A program made the translations under genes and the position numbers. Positions 50,928 to 59,027 of a DNA stretch of 64,000 nucleotides are shown here, in pieces. The notes under the pieces are model-generated. The model saw only the letters and a list, made by a program, of their open reading frames with translations, was not told the origin of the DNA and searched no databases. Each line of letters opens with the position of its first letter. Position 1 is the first letter of the stretch. The DNA is from Streptomyces sp. DG2A-72 (GTDB taxonomy: Bacteria > Actinomycetota > Actinomycetes > Streptomycetales > Streptomycetaceae): contig NZ_JASTLC010000001.1 of NCBI RefSeq assembly GCF_030499575.1, positions 620,001 to 684,000 of the forward strand, given 5' to 3'.

Positions 50928-52685
50928 GTGGAACGGAATCGGGATGACAGCCGAGCCGCCATCGCACAGACGGTGGAGGCGATCTGGCGTGAGGTCCTTA
51001 ACAGGGACGCCGCCGACCCGCAAGACAACTTCTTCGACCTCGGGGGAAATTCGCTGGGCGTGGTGAAGTTCCTCGCCCAGATCGAGGACTCCTTAGGCCT
51101 CGATGTCCTCATGCCGGAGGAGCTCTACCAGACGCCGACCCTGTCGGCGGTCGTGTCGACGATCGAGTCCCGCGTCCGCCGTGCCGACAGCAGCTTCCCA
51201 GGCGGGACGATCGCCGAGGTGTTCGCGGAGCGCGCCGCCGAGGCCCCGGAGGCGATCGCACTGCGTTTCCGTGACCGCGCCGTGACGTACCGGGAGCTCG
51301 ACCGCGCCGCCAACGACCTCGCCTGGCGGCTGCACCGGGAGGGGGTCAAGCCCGGCACGGTCGTCGCCACGGCAATGGCGCGCACGCCCGAGTTCGTCGC
51401 CGCACTGCTGGGCATCCTCAAGGCCGGCGGCGCCTATCTGCCGATCGACCCGGGGTGGCCGGCCGCCCGGCTGGCCACGATGACCGACCTGGCCTCCGTT
51501 CCGGTCGTCGTCACGGACGAGGCGACCGACGCGCCGCTGCCGGACCACGTCACCCGCATGCGCGTCGGCGCCACGGACGCCGCGGGCCGGGACGACGGCC
51601 CGGACGTCGAAGTGGCTGCCGCGGGCGCCGCCATCGTCAACTTCACCTCCGGGTCGACAGGCGAGCCAAAGGGAGTGCTGACCCCGCACCACGGCGTCAC
51701 CAGCCTGCTGTTCCCGGCGGCCTACACGGAGCTCTCAGCCGACACCGTGCTGCTCCAGCACATGTCCCCGAGCTTCGACGCGATGACGATCGAGCTGTGG
51801 GGAGCGCTGCTGCACGGTGGCACCTGCGTCCTGTTCGACGGCATGTTCCCCAGCGTCAGCCGACTCCGTGCGGCCATCTACGACAACGGCGTCAACACGC
51901 TGGTACTGACCACCGCGCTGTTCAACGTCATCGTCGACAGCGCACCGGACCTGCTGGACCCACTGGTCGCGCTGATCCTCGGCGGCGAGGCGCAGTCCCC
52001 GCGGCACATCCGCGCGGCGCATGAGCGGCTGCCGAAGCTGCCGATCATCAACGCCTACGGCCCCACCGAGACGACGGTCATCGCGACCTGCTTCCCGGTT
52101 GCCGAGCTCGCGGCGGACGCCTCCTCGGTGCCGATCGGCCGCCCCATCGCCCACCGTGAGGTGTCGATCCTCGGGCCGGACCTCACCCCGGTGGCGCCGG
52201 GCGAGACCGGCGAGATCTGTGTGTCGGGCCCAGGCCTGTCGATCGGCTACGTCGGCCGCCCCGATCTGACAGACGAACGGTTTATCACGATCCGGACCGA
52301 GGACGGCAGACCCCGGCGGATCTACCGCACGGGGGACCTCGCCCGCGTCAACCCGGCCGGCGAGATGGAGTTCCTGGGACGTGCCGACCGCCAGGTGAAG
52401 CTCAACGGGCAGCGCATCGAGCTCGAGGAGATCGAGCGCGCCCTGGAGGCGCACCCCGGCGTCCTCCAGGCGGTCGCGCTGGTGCACGGCGAAGGAGTGA
52501 CCCGGACCCTGCAGGCAGTGCTGGTCGCGCCGGACGGGGTGCCGGACGACCTGCGGAGGGTCCTGTCCCGTTCACTTCCCGACTACATGATCCCCATGGG
52601 CGTGCGCGCGATCGACACGCTGCCGCTCACCACGAACGGCAAGGTCGACCGGGCCGCCCTGACCGAGCTGCTCGACCAGGTCTGA
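50928..52685 (+). CDS. carrier-adenylation NRPS didomain
   Basis: 585-residue protein with the reversed order PCP-A. The carrier domain (about 10-85) has FFDLGGNSLGVVKF, phosphopantetheine on Ser42. The adenylation domain (about 100-585) shows NFTSGSTGEPKGVLTPHHGV (A3), NAYGPTETTVIAT (A5), YRTGDLARVNPAGEMEFLGR (A7/A8) and NGKVDR (A10). Pocket residues: D284 A285 I288 V326 I350 G352 A376 V384 I385 plus Lys, i.e. DAIVIGAVIK, a hydrophobic pocket with no match I can name. It probably loads its own carrier with a hydrophobic or non-proteinogenic acid. One TTA codon at 51093. GTG start follows GGAG, three bases after the exporter stop. Confidence 0.9.
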   Translation: MERNRDDSRAAIAQTVEAIWREVLNRDAADPQDNFFDLGGNSLGVVKFLAQIEDSLGLDVLMPEELYQTPTLSAVVSTIESRVRRADSSFPGGTIAEVFAERAAEAPEAIALRFRDRAVTYRELDRAANDLAWRLHREGVKPGTVVATAMARTPEFVAALLGILKAGGAYLPIDPGWPAARLATMTDLASVPVVVTDEATDAPLPDHVTRMRVGATDAAGRDDGPDVEVAAAGAAIVNFTSGSTGEPKGVLTPHHGVTSLLFPAAYTELSADTVLLQHMSPSFDAMTIELWGALLHGGTCVLFDGMFPSVSRLRAAIYDNGVNTLVLTTALFNVIVDSAPDLLDPLVALILGGEAQSPRHIRAAHERLPKLPIINAYGPTETTVIATCFPVAELAADASSVPIGRPIAHREVSILGPDLTPVAPGETGEICVSGPGLSIGYVGRPDLTDERFITIRTEDGRPRRIYRTGDLARVNPAGEMEFLGRADRQVKLNGQRIELEEIERALEAHPGVLQAVALVHGEGVTRTLQAVLVAPDGVPDDLRRVLSRSLPDYMIPMGVRAIDTLPLTTNGKVDRAALTELLDQV

Positions 52686-52726
52686 GTACCCGTCCGTTGT
52701 TCCGCCGACTGTGAAGAGAGGTTCAG

Positions 52727-53983
52727 GTGCCAGCGAAGCCCTTGCCGGTGCTGGTCGACTACGCCCGCCGCAACTCACCGTTCTACGCTGATCTCTACCG
52801 TGACCTGCCCGAGGTGATCACCGACCTCACCCAGCTCCCCGTCGTGGATCAGGAGGCCTTCTGGGACGCGAACACCTTCCCGGGCAACCGGCTGCTTACC
52901 AGGCCGTTGACAAACGGAATCGTGTACAAGTCCGGCGGCACCACCGGCGCGCCGAAGTTCTCCCCGTGGGACGAGGAGGAGAACACCGATGCCGTCGTCG
53001 CGTTCGGCACCGGGCTGGTGCGGGCAGGGGTGCGCCCCGGCCACCGAGTAGCCAATCTGTTCTTCGCCGGCGAGTTGTACAGCGGCTTTGCCTTTATGAA
53101 CGACGTGTTGACGCACGCCCCCATCGAGAATCTGCGGCTGCCGATCGCCGGTGCGGCGCCGGTGGAGTTCGTCGCCTCCGTGTTCAAGGAGTTCGGCGTC
53201 AATGTCACCTGCGGTATGGCGTCGACGCTGGTCCGGCTGGCCGACCTGTTGATCGAGCGCGGTGAGGTCGCCGACTCGGTCGAACGGCTGCTCTTCGCCG
53301 GCGAGCCGCTCTTCGACGATGTCCGCTCGGTGCTTGCTCAGGCATTCCCCAAGGCCACCGTGGGGTCGCTCGGATACGCCGCGGTCGACGGCGGCCCGCT
53401 CGGCGCACCCGTCCCCGGCGACGACGTGCGGGTACACGAGTCACTCGCGCCCTACAGCCTCATCGAGCTGCTCGACGAGGCAACCGGCGAGCCGATCACC
53501 CGGGCCGGCATGCCGGGCCGGGTGATCGCGACCAACACGTCCCGGACGCTGATGCCTGTCATCCGCTACCCGGTCGGTGACCGTGCCGAGTGGACCGATG
53601 TGGAGCGGAAGCAGTTCCGCTTGCTGGGCCGCTCCGAGGACGCCGTGAAGGTCGGCCCGGACGTGCTGCGCCCCGGCGAGGTCCGCAACGTCATCGCCCG
53701 GGCCGACCGGGACGGGGTGGTGACCGGAATGCAGCTGGTCGCGCGTCGCTGGGAGGGCAGGGATGGACTGGTGCTGCGGCTGGCTGCGCAGGAGCAGGCC
53801 CCGGACGGTCTGGACCAGGCGGTTATCGACGCCGTGTACGCGGCCAGTCCGCCGTATCCCCGCGCGGTCCGCCGGGGCACCATCCACCCGATCACAGTGG
53901 AGTGGGTGCGCCCCGCCGAGCTGACGACGAACCCCCGCACCGGCAAGCTGATCGAGGTCGTGGACGAGCGGCCCAGCCCCTGA
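52727..53983 (+). CDS. PaaK-like adenylate-forming enzyme
   Basis: 418-residue enzyme of the phenylacetate-CoA ligase (PaaK) branch of the ANL superfamily. Motifs: NSPFYADLYRDLP (typical N-terminus), KSGGTTGAPKFSPWDEEEN (P-loop), GYAAVDGG where PaaK has the conserved aromatic core, and VIRYPVGDRAEW (A7-like) before the C-terminal domain ending TNPRTGKLIEVVD with the catalytic Lys. It should adenylate an aryl or alkyl carboxylic acid and pass it to CoA or to a carrier. In this operon it could supply an acyl cap, or release or cyclise the peptide. GTG 52727 follows AAGAGAGG, 41 bases after the previous gene. Last gene of the cluster. Confidence 0.85.
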   Translation: MPAKPLPVLVDYARRNSPFYADLYRDLPEVITDLTQLPVVDQEAFWDANTFPGNRLLTRPLTNGIVYKSGGTTGAPKFSPWDEEENTDAVVAFGTGLVRAGVRPGHRVANLFFAGELYSGFAFMNDVLTHAPIENLRLPIAGAAPVEFVASVFKEFGVNVTCGMASTLVRLADLLIERGEVADSVERLLFAGEPLFDDVRSVLAQAFPKATVGSLGYAAVDGGPLGAPVPGDDVRVHESLAPYSLIELLDEATGEPITRAGMPGRVIATNTSRTLMPVIRYPVGDRAEWTDVERKQFRLLGRSEDAVKVGPDVLRPGEVRNVIARADRDGVVTGMQLVARRWEGRDGLVLRLAAQEQAPDGLDQAVIDAVYAASPPYPRAVRRGTIHPITVEWVRPAELTTNPRTGKLIEVVDERPSP

Positions 53984-54040
53984 CCCTGGCTGGTCAGGTC
54001 GATGCGTGGCGGGCCACCGGCGCCTCCACAAGCAGCCTGT

Positions 54041-54074
54041 CGTGAACAGGGCATATCCCACCGCCCTGTTCACG
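54041..54074 (+). terminator. 12-bp perfect inverted repeat
   Basis: Arms CGTGAACAGGGC (54041-54052) and its complement (54063-54074), ten-base loop, 58 bases after the stop of the PaaK-like gene. Probable operon terminator; the symmetry could also be an operator. Confidence 0.75.
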
Positions 54075-54314
54075 GCGTTCATCTGCGACTTCTGCTGTTG
54101 ACGGTCGAGGCGGTGGCGCACACCTCGGGGAGAGCTCGCGGAGCCGAAGTGTCTGTGCGGTCTTGATCCAGCGGGCCGGGCCGCCGCTGCCGATGCCCAG
54201 GGCCACCCAGCTCAAGCCGACCGCAGCAGAGGCGGGGGAACGATCTTGATCGGGTTGGGGAACGATCTTGGAGGGCTCGGGAACGCGCTGGTCAGACCCA
54301 CTCGTGAACAGCCC

Positions 54315-54348
54315 TGCCTGGCCGAAGGCTTCGTCATGCGGCCAGGCA
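54315..54348 (-). terminator. 10-bp inverted repeat, TGCCTGGCCG arms
   Basis: Arms 54315-54324 and 54339-54348 pair exactly around a 14-base loop. It lies downstream of the minus-strand regulator fragment and probably belonged to that transcription unit or to a lost gene. Confidence 0.55.
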
Positions 54349-54402
54349 GCGGCGTGCTGAGACACTTTCGGGTTGGAACAGGTTGACAGACTCCATAACG
54401 CC

Positions 54403-54981
54403 CTAGTCCACCCAGTACAGCGTCTTCGGGTCGTCGTCATGGGGGCCTTTGCCCAGCGCCTTGCGGGCGATGTCGAGTTGCCGGGCGCACGCCTTCTTCG
54501 CGCCGGTCTTCGACAGGGCGCGGGCGGTGCGAGCCGCCAGCATGGCGTGCATCCGTGGAGTCGCCTTCCGCCTCACCTGCTCTTGCGCCGTCTGAAGGAG
54601 CGATACCGCCCTGCCCGCGTGCCCGGGGGTGGAGTAGCACTGGATCGCGGCGAACGAGAGCGCATAGGCCCCGCTGATCGGATCGCCGGCCTCGGCGGAG
54701 GCGCGGAGGGAGCCGTCGAAGAAGCGTTGTGCGACGCCGGGGCGGCTCTGGTCGAAGGCCGCCCACGCGACCTGCCGCGCCGCCTCGGACGCCATCGCAT
54801 GCAAGTAGTCCACGGTCCGGCCGTCGTAGCGGCGCGATGAGATCAGTTTGACGATCAAGGACAGTTCACTGCGGGCCAGTTGGTACACCTCGCCGCTGCC
54901 GAGCTCGTCATCGAGGTGCCGGAAATGGTCAAGGCGATCGTCGACATGGGCTAACAGCGCCGGACCGCTGGGGAGAGCGGC
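54403..54981 (-). pseudogene. TPR-type regulator, internal fragment
   Basis: Minus-strand open frame with ALLAHVDDRLDHFRHLDDEL, DGRTVDYLHAMASEAARQVA, RFFDGSLRASAEAGDPISGA, LQTAQEQVRRKATPRMHAML and GPHDDDPKTLYWVD. This is the TPR middle part of the large Streptomyces XRE/TPR regulators (related to the NsdA-like gene at 6.2 kb). The HTH N-terminus is missing, and it ends abruptly at a stop right after LYWVD, where relatives continue with further repeats. So both ends were lost by recombination. Confidence 0.7.
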
Positions 54982-55009
54982 GGACGGGCCGTCTGTCCGG
55001 ATCGGCTCC

Positions 55010-56075
55010 AGGGCCTTGGACCAGCTGCTCGCCGAGACGGAGAGCGTGCTCGCCCAGCTCGCCGAAGAGGTCGTAGACACCCCCGACCAAGGCCTCCTCG
55101 AACGGGCCGCACAGGCACCTCTCGGCTACACCCTGGCCGCTCACCAACTCGGCGCCCGCCACTGGTCGCTTCAACCGCTGGTCCGCTTCTCCGCACGCCG
55201 CGTCCGGACCATCAGCCAACGCCTGCCCGATCGCGCCATCCGTGCCGGCATCGTCCGCACCGGTCTGAGCGTCCAAGGAGGCATCGACGCCCTCACGGCC
55301 GCCGACCGCATCGCCACCGCTCTCGAGGAACGCCCCGCACTCCTCGATCGCGACAACTGGCACGAATTGCAGGAACTTGTCCTGACCGCAGCCACCACGG
55401 TCTTGGAACTTCAGCGGGGCGCCCGCAAGAAAAAGGTTCCCGTCGCCGCCATCGCCCCCGCCGCAGCCGACTGGATTGCTGGCCTTCCACCGACGGACAT
55501 CCACGACCGGCACAAGAGCGCGCTGCACACGGCCGGTATCACGAAGACCACCGTCGTGCTCGACACTCCTTGAACTACGCCGCGGCACCTCACACGAAGG
55601 CCGACTCACCACCCTTCCCGCCATGGTCAAGTACGGTGTCGACACGCCCGCTGCGTGCTACGCCTCCAGCATGGGCATCCACGACCGCGCTGCCGCCATT
55701 GCCCTGGCCGCTCATTGCCCCTATCCCGAACCCGCCTTCGGCGCCTTCCCCGACTGGCTCAGCCACCTCAGCACCGACGAGCTCACCGCGATCACCGCAC
55801 CAGACATTGCGGCTCTCCTCATACGCAGCGCCGAACGCCGAAGCCCACGCGCAGCCCACCTGGAGGCCGGCGTGCCGACCTACCCGGGCGAGGTGGGCGA
55901 GTCCCTGCCCGGCGTGAATATCAGCGGGTACAGCACCTTCCGGGACACTCGGTTCGGCGGCACCTTCGAGGGCCAGACGCAGGTCGGTCTCGGTGTGCGC
56001 GCCCGACTGCCGTTCCGCGTGCTCCAGTTGGCCGACCGGGTCGTGGTCGACGTGGCCCACAGCTGGACGAGCTAG
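55010..56075 (+). pseudogene. C-terminal debris of a large helicase-like protein, frame-broken
   Basis: Two consecutive plus-strand frames. The first (to 55573) has LDQLLAETESVLAQLAEEVV, LGARHWSLQPLVRFSARRVR, LSVQGGIDALTAADRIATAL and DRDNWHELQELVLTAATTVL. The second (from about 55565) has VKYGVDTPAACYASSMGIHD, RAAAIALAAHCPYPEPAFGA and GVNISGYSTFRDTRFGGTFE. The second resembles the C-termini of long DEAD-box proteins from actinobacterial mobile regions, but I cannot confirm this. Two separate small genes are possible; the frame change near 55560 and the lack of starts favour a decayed single gene. Confidence 0.4.
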
Positions 56076-56442
56076 CCCTCGCCCGGCCCGGCATGGACGC
56101 CACAGTCCTTGTGTCCCTCGCCGCCCAGCTCAAACCAGCTGCAGGTTCAGCAAGCCAGCTCGAAGGTGTACGCGCATCCAGGCAGCGGCCTCGACAACTA
56201 CTTCGATGGCACACGCCTGACCTTCGGTGTCGGTCGGGGCCGTCCTCGCCGGGGTGCACCGTCTCGCCGAACGGGGGCTCGGTCCAGGACCCAGGTAACC
56301 CGGTTCATCCTTGTCGAGGATGCCCGCCCAGGCGTTCACGTCTCCGTATGTCGTCGTCCAGGTGTGCCAGCAGGCGGCGAGGCCAGCGCCGTGAGCTCAG
56401 TCGCATCTTCGAGCGGCACATGGTCGACCTATAGTTGCCCTC
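56076..56442. other. 367-base spacer, no gene seen
   Basis: Open frames on both strands are short and without family resemblance. The end near 56400-56442 must hold the promoter of the methyltransferase gene (CATGGTCGACCTATAGTTG is a candidate -10 region). Confidence 0.45.
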
Positions 56443-57048
56443 ATGAGCCGTTGGGAGGAGTTGACTGGGGGGACGTCCGGACAGGACTACGCTGAACGGT
56501 TCGCGGCCCTGGCCGGTAGCGGGAAGGATGTGCACGGTGAGGCGCGGTTCTGCGCAGCACTCGTGCCTGCCGGAGCGCGGGTGCTGGACGCCGGGTGCGG
56601 TACCGGACGGGTCATGATCCGGCTTGCGGAGCTCGGCTACGACTGCGTCGGAGTGGATCTTGATGCGTCGATGCTGGCAGTGGCGCAGAAACAGGCGCCG
56701 GAACTGCCCTGGTTCCAAGTCGATTTGACCGGGTTCGACCCGGACTTGCTCGGCATTTCACCGTACTTCGATCTCGTGATCGCCGCAGGCAACGTTTTCC
56801 CGTTGCTCGCCGCTGGCACCGAGGCCACGGCGGTCGAGCGCCTGGCCGCGGCCCTGCGTCCGGGCGGTTTGATCGTCGCCGGTTTCGGCCTGGACGAAGC
56901 CCACCTGCCCGTGCCACCCAGCATCACCCTGTCGGAATACGACGACTACTGCGCCGCAGCCGGCCTCACCTTCGTCGACCGCTTCGCCACCTGGGACGCC
57001 GACTCTTACGATGGCGGCGGCTATGCCGTCAGCGTCCACCGCCGGTGA
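56443..57048 (+). CDS. class I SAM-dependent methyltransferase
   Basis: 201-residue soluble methyltransferase with a Rossmann-like fold. Motif I is VLDAGCGTGRVMIRLAELGY (about 47-66), followed by the acidic end of strand 2, VGVDLDASML, motif II FDLVIAAGNVFPLL and motif III ALRPGGLIVAGFGLD. No additional domain reveals the substrate; similar proteins methylate small molecules. It is complete and the only clearly intact gene in the debris field, perhaps cargo. It could act on the NRPS product, but 2.5 kb and two broken genes separate them, so that is only a possibility. ATG 56443; composition like its neighbours. Confidence 0.88.
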   Translation: MSRWEELTGGTSGQDYAERFAALAGSGKDVHGEARFCAALVPAGARVLDAGCGTGRVMIRLAELGYDCVGVDLDASMLAVAQKQAPELPWFQVDLTGFDPDLLGISPYFDLVIAAGNVFPLLAAGTEATAVERLAAALRPGGLIVAGFGLDEAHLPVPPSITLSEYDDYCAAAGLTFVDRFATWDADSYDGGGYAVSVHRR

Positions 57049-57148
57049 GGTTCTGCGGGGCATCTTGGTGGCCTTCGCGGTGCGGGGGTTCTTCGGCAAG
57101 CTCGGCCGACACGTCCACACGGTCGTCACTGGGCTCCTGATGTTGCCG

Positions 57149-57334
57149 CTGTAAGTTGCCGTCCGGCAGCCGCTCCGCCATCGCCTGGATCGACTTGCGG
57201 CGCCCGTCCAGCATCAGCCCCCGCAGATAGCAGTCGCCCTTCGCCCGCTGATCCTTGCGCGGCACCGATGCGAACACGTCGGCCACGAAGAACGCCAACG
57301 CCGCCCGCATGCGGTTCACTTCATGTGCGTCCAC
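57149..57334 (-). pseudogene. IS701-type transposase N-terminal fragment
   Basis: About 60 codons: VADVFASVPRKDQRAKGDCY, LRGLMLDGRRKSIQAMAERL, PDGNLQ. This is the conserved start of IS701-family transposases, which continue for some 350 more residues; here the sequence changes at about 57149. Fused in frame with unrelated DNA upstream, so it is a relic. Confidence 0.78.
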
Positions 57335-57400
57335 ACCCCCAACATGCTCTTGATCAGCACTTATCGGAAGACCTAACGGAGTTCTAATAAGATCCGGACC

Positions 57401-57514
57401 GGGACCTCCTGGCGCGACCGGCCGGAACGCTACGGGCCATGGCAGACGGTCTACATCCGCTTCCGCCGCTACGCCCTGGACGGCGTGTTCACCCGGGCCC
57501 TCCAGCAGATCAGG
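57401..57514 (+). pseudogene. IS5-type transposase fragment (DUF4096 part)
   Basis: On the plus strand: GTSWRDRPERYGPWQTVYIR, FRRYALDGVFTRALQQI. This is the N-terminal DUF4096 segment of an IS5-family transposase, different from the copy at 35.8 kb. The rest is missing on both sides. It lies between the IS701 fragment and the ABC-3C fragment. Confidence 0.75.
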
Positions 57515-57577
57515 GGGATCCACCGGCCGGACGAACCGGACGATCACGCCCTCGGCCGATCCCGAGGCGGACTCCGT

Positions 57578-58042
57578 TTGAAGACGGACCCTAATGCCGC
57601 CGGTGCTGGGCAGCCAGCGCCCGAGTTGAACGGCCGCTTTCTGGATGGCGGTGTTCTGCTCAGTGCCGCCTTTGACCGTCTTGTCCAGGGCTCGCGGCGC
57701 CACGGTCAGCCCGCTGTCCTGAAGCCTCAGGACATCGCTTTGGAGGGCGAAGAGCAGGCCGGGCCGCACGACGGCAGCGAGAGCGGCAGCGTTGAGTCCC
57801 ATCGCGACGCGCACGGCCTCGTTCGCGTCCAGCCACCCCATCAGCCCGGTGCGCAGGGTGGCCGGCAGCGCTGCCCGGATGGACGGCTGGAGGGCCATGC
57901 CCGCGGCGGGCACCGCTACGGGCAGCGGGCACACGGTGGCGTACTGCTGTTCGTAGCCCTGCACCGCGCGGGTACACACGGGTGCGGTGAATGCCGAGTT
58001 GAACAAGCCGCGTTCCTCCCTGCTGAGTTCACGCCCGGCCAT
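57578..58042 (-). pseudogene. ABC-three-component (ABC-3C) system middle component, C-truncated
   Basis: About 155 codons from ATG 58042: AGRELSREERGLFNSAFTAP, RAVQGYEQQYATVCPLPVAV, LQPSIRAALPATLRTGLMGW, KTVKGGTEQNTAIQKAAVQL, GRWLPSTGGIRVRL. This matches the middle-component proteins of ABC-3C systems, prokaryotic conflict (probably antiphage) systems with an ATPase component and a variable effector. The last residues are replaced by junk sequence. Upstream, the tail of the preceding gene (NQALSLEFAARLAALLESTG then AADGRA and stop, 58106-58029) overlaps the start by 14 bases, the usual operon structure. The ATPase and effector genes are gone. Confidence 0.68.
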
Positions 58043-58235
58043 CAGCGGCTCCCGTCGACTCCAGTAAAGCCGCCAGCCGCGCGGCGAACTCCAATGACAG
58101 CGCCTGGTTGACCAACCTCGACCAGCAGGTCACCGGCTATGAGCGGGTCTTCGGCCCGGTCCGTACGGCTGCTTCCGTGCGGACCCGTGGCGCCGTCGCC
58201 GATGCCGCGGACATGGCGGCGAGGGCGGGCTCACC

Positions 58236-58979
58236 GTCCGGCATCTTCAGCGGCAGCAGTTCGCGAACCGCTCGACCGCGGGCGAGCTGGCCGCGACCGA
58301 CGCGGCACGGGCGTGCGCGGCACTTCCAGGAGGGGCAGCAACCGGCAGTGGAGGCACCGCAGTTGACGTGAGCCGAGCCTGCGGTGTGCTGAAGTCCTGG
58401 GACCGCACGATGAACAGCGACAGCCGGGGTGCGCTGCTCTTCGACCGGTTCTGGCACAAGCTGCGCGCCGCCGTGCCGTCCACGCAGCTCTGGAAGGTCC
58501 CGTTCTCACCGGCAGACCCGGTCGGCACCCCGAACACGCTCAACACCGACGCACCGGGCTTCACCACGGCCCTCGCCGACGCCGTGGCGGAGCTGCGCGC
58601 GGCGGGCATCCCGCTGGACGCGCGGCTCGGGGACCACCAGTACGTCGTGCGAAAGGGGCAGCGCCTGGCCGTGGGCGGTGGCACCGAGTCCCTGGGCGTG
58701 TTGAACAAGATCGAGCCCGTCTGGGACACGGCGAAGGGCGGCTACCGGGACGTCTCCTTCGGCTCCAGCCACATCCAGGCCGTGGGCTGGGACGGCAGCC
58801 GCTGTCCGGTGGCCCGCACGCTCCTGACGTACTCCCAGTCCTCGAACCCGAACTCGCCCCACTTCAGCGACCAGACCCGGTTGTTCTCGGGCGAGAAGTG
58901 GGTGACCGCGCGGTTCTGCGAGAAGGACATCCTGTCCTCGCCCGCCCTGCGGGTGATGCGGGTGACCGAACACCGGTGA
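58236..58979 (+). pseudogene. penicillin acylase family, C-terminal fragment
   Basis: 3-prime part of a secreted Ntn-hydrolase gene: VRHLQRQQFANRSTAGEL, VSRACGVLKSWDRTMNSDSR, GALLFDRFWHKLRAAVP, LGDHQYVVRKGQRLAVGGGT, GYRDVSFGSSHIQAVGWDGS, then SPHFSDQTRLFSGEKWVTAR near the end. This is the beta-subunit end of penicillin, AHL or cyclic lipopeptide acylases. The signal peptide, alpha subunit and catalytic Ser are missing. A frame-shifted bit before it (GYERVFGPVRTAA, around 58135-58175) may be another piece. The natural stop is kept. Marks the right edge of the debris field. Confidence 0.75.
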
Positions 58980-59027
58980 CGGCGATGTGGGTCCGTCCCA
59001 CAGGGGACGGGCCCACAACACGTCCGC

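Larger units (their letters stand above)
53984..54402. other. spacer after the NRPS operon, two hairpins, no gene
   Basis: About 420 bases. It contains the two stable inverted repeats listed separately (54041-54074 and 54315-54348) and a near-repeated string GGAACGATCTTG (around 54238 and 54260). No open frame looks real. Confidence 0.55.

Noticed and set aside
57485..58111. Plus-strand frame opposite the ABC-3C relic
   Set aside because: Only its first few codons belong to the IS5 fragment; the remainder mirrors the middle-component gene and has no protein-like pattern.
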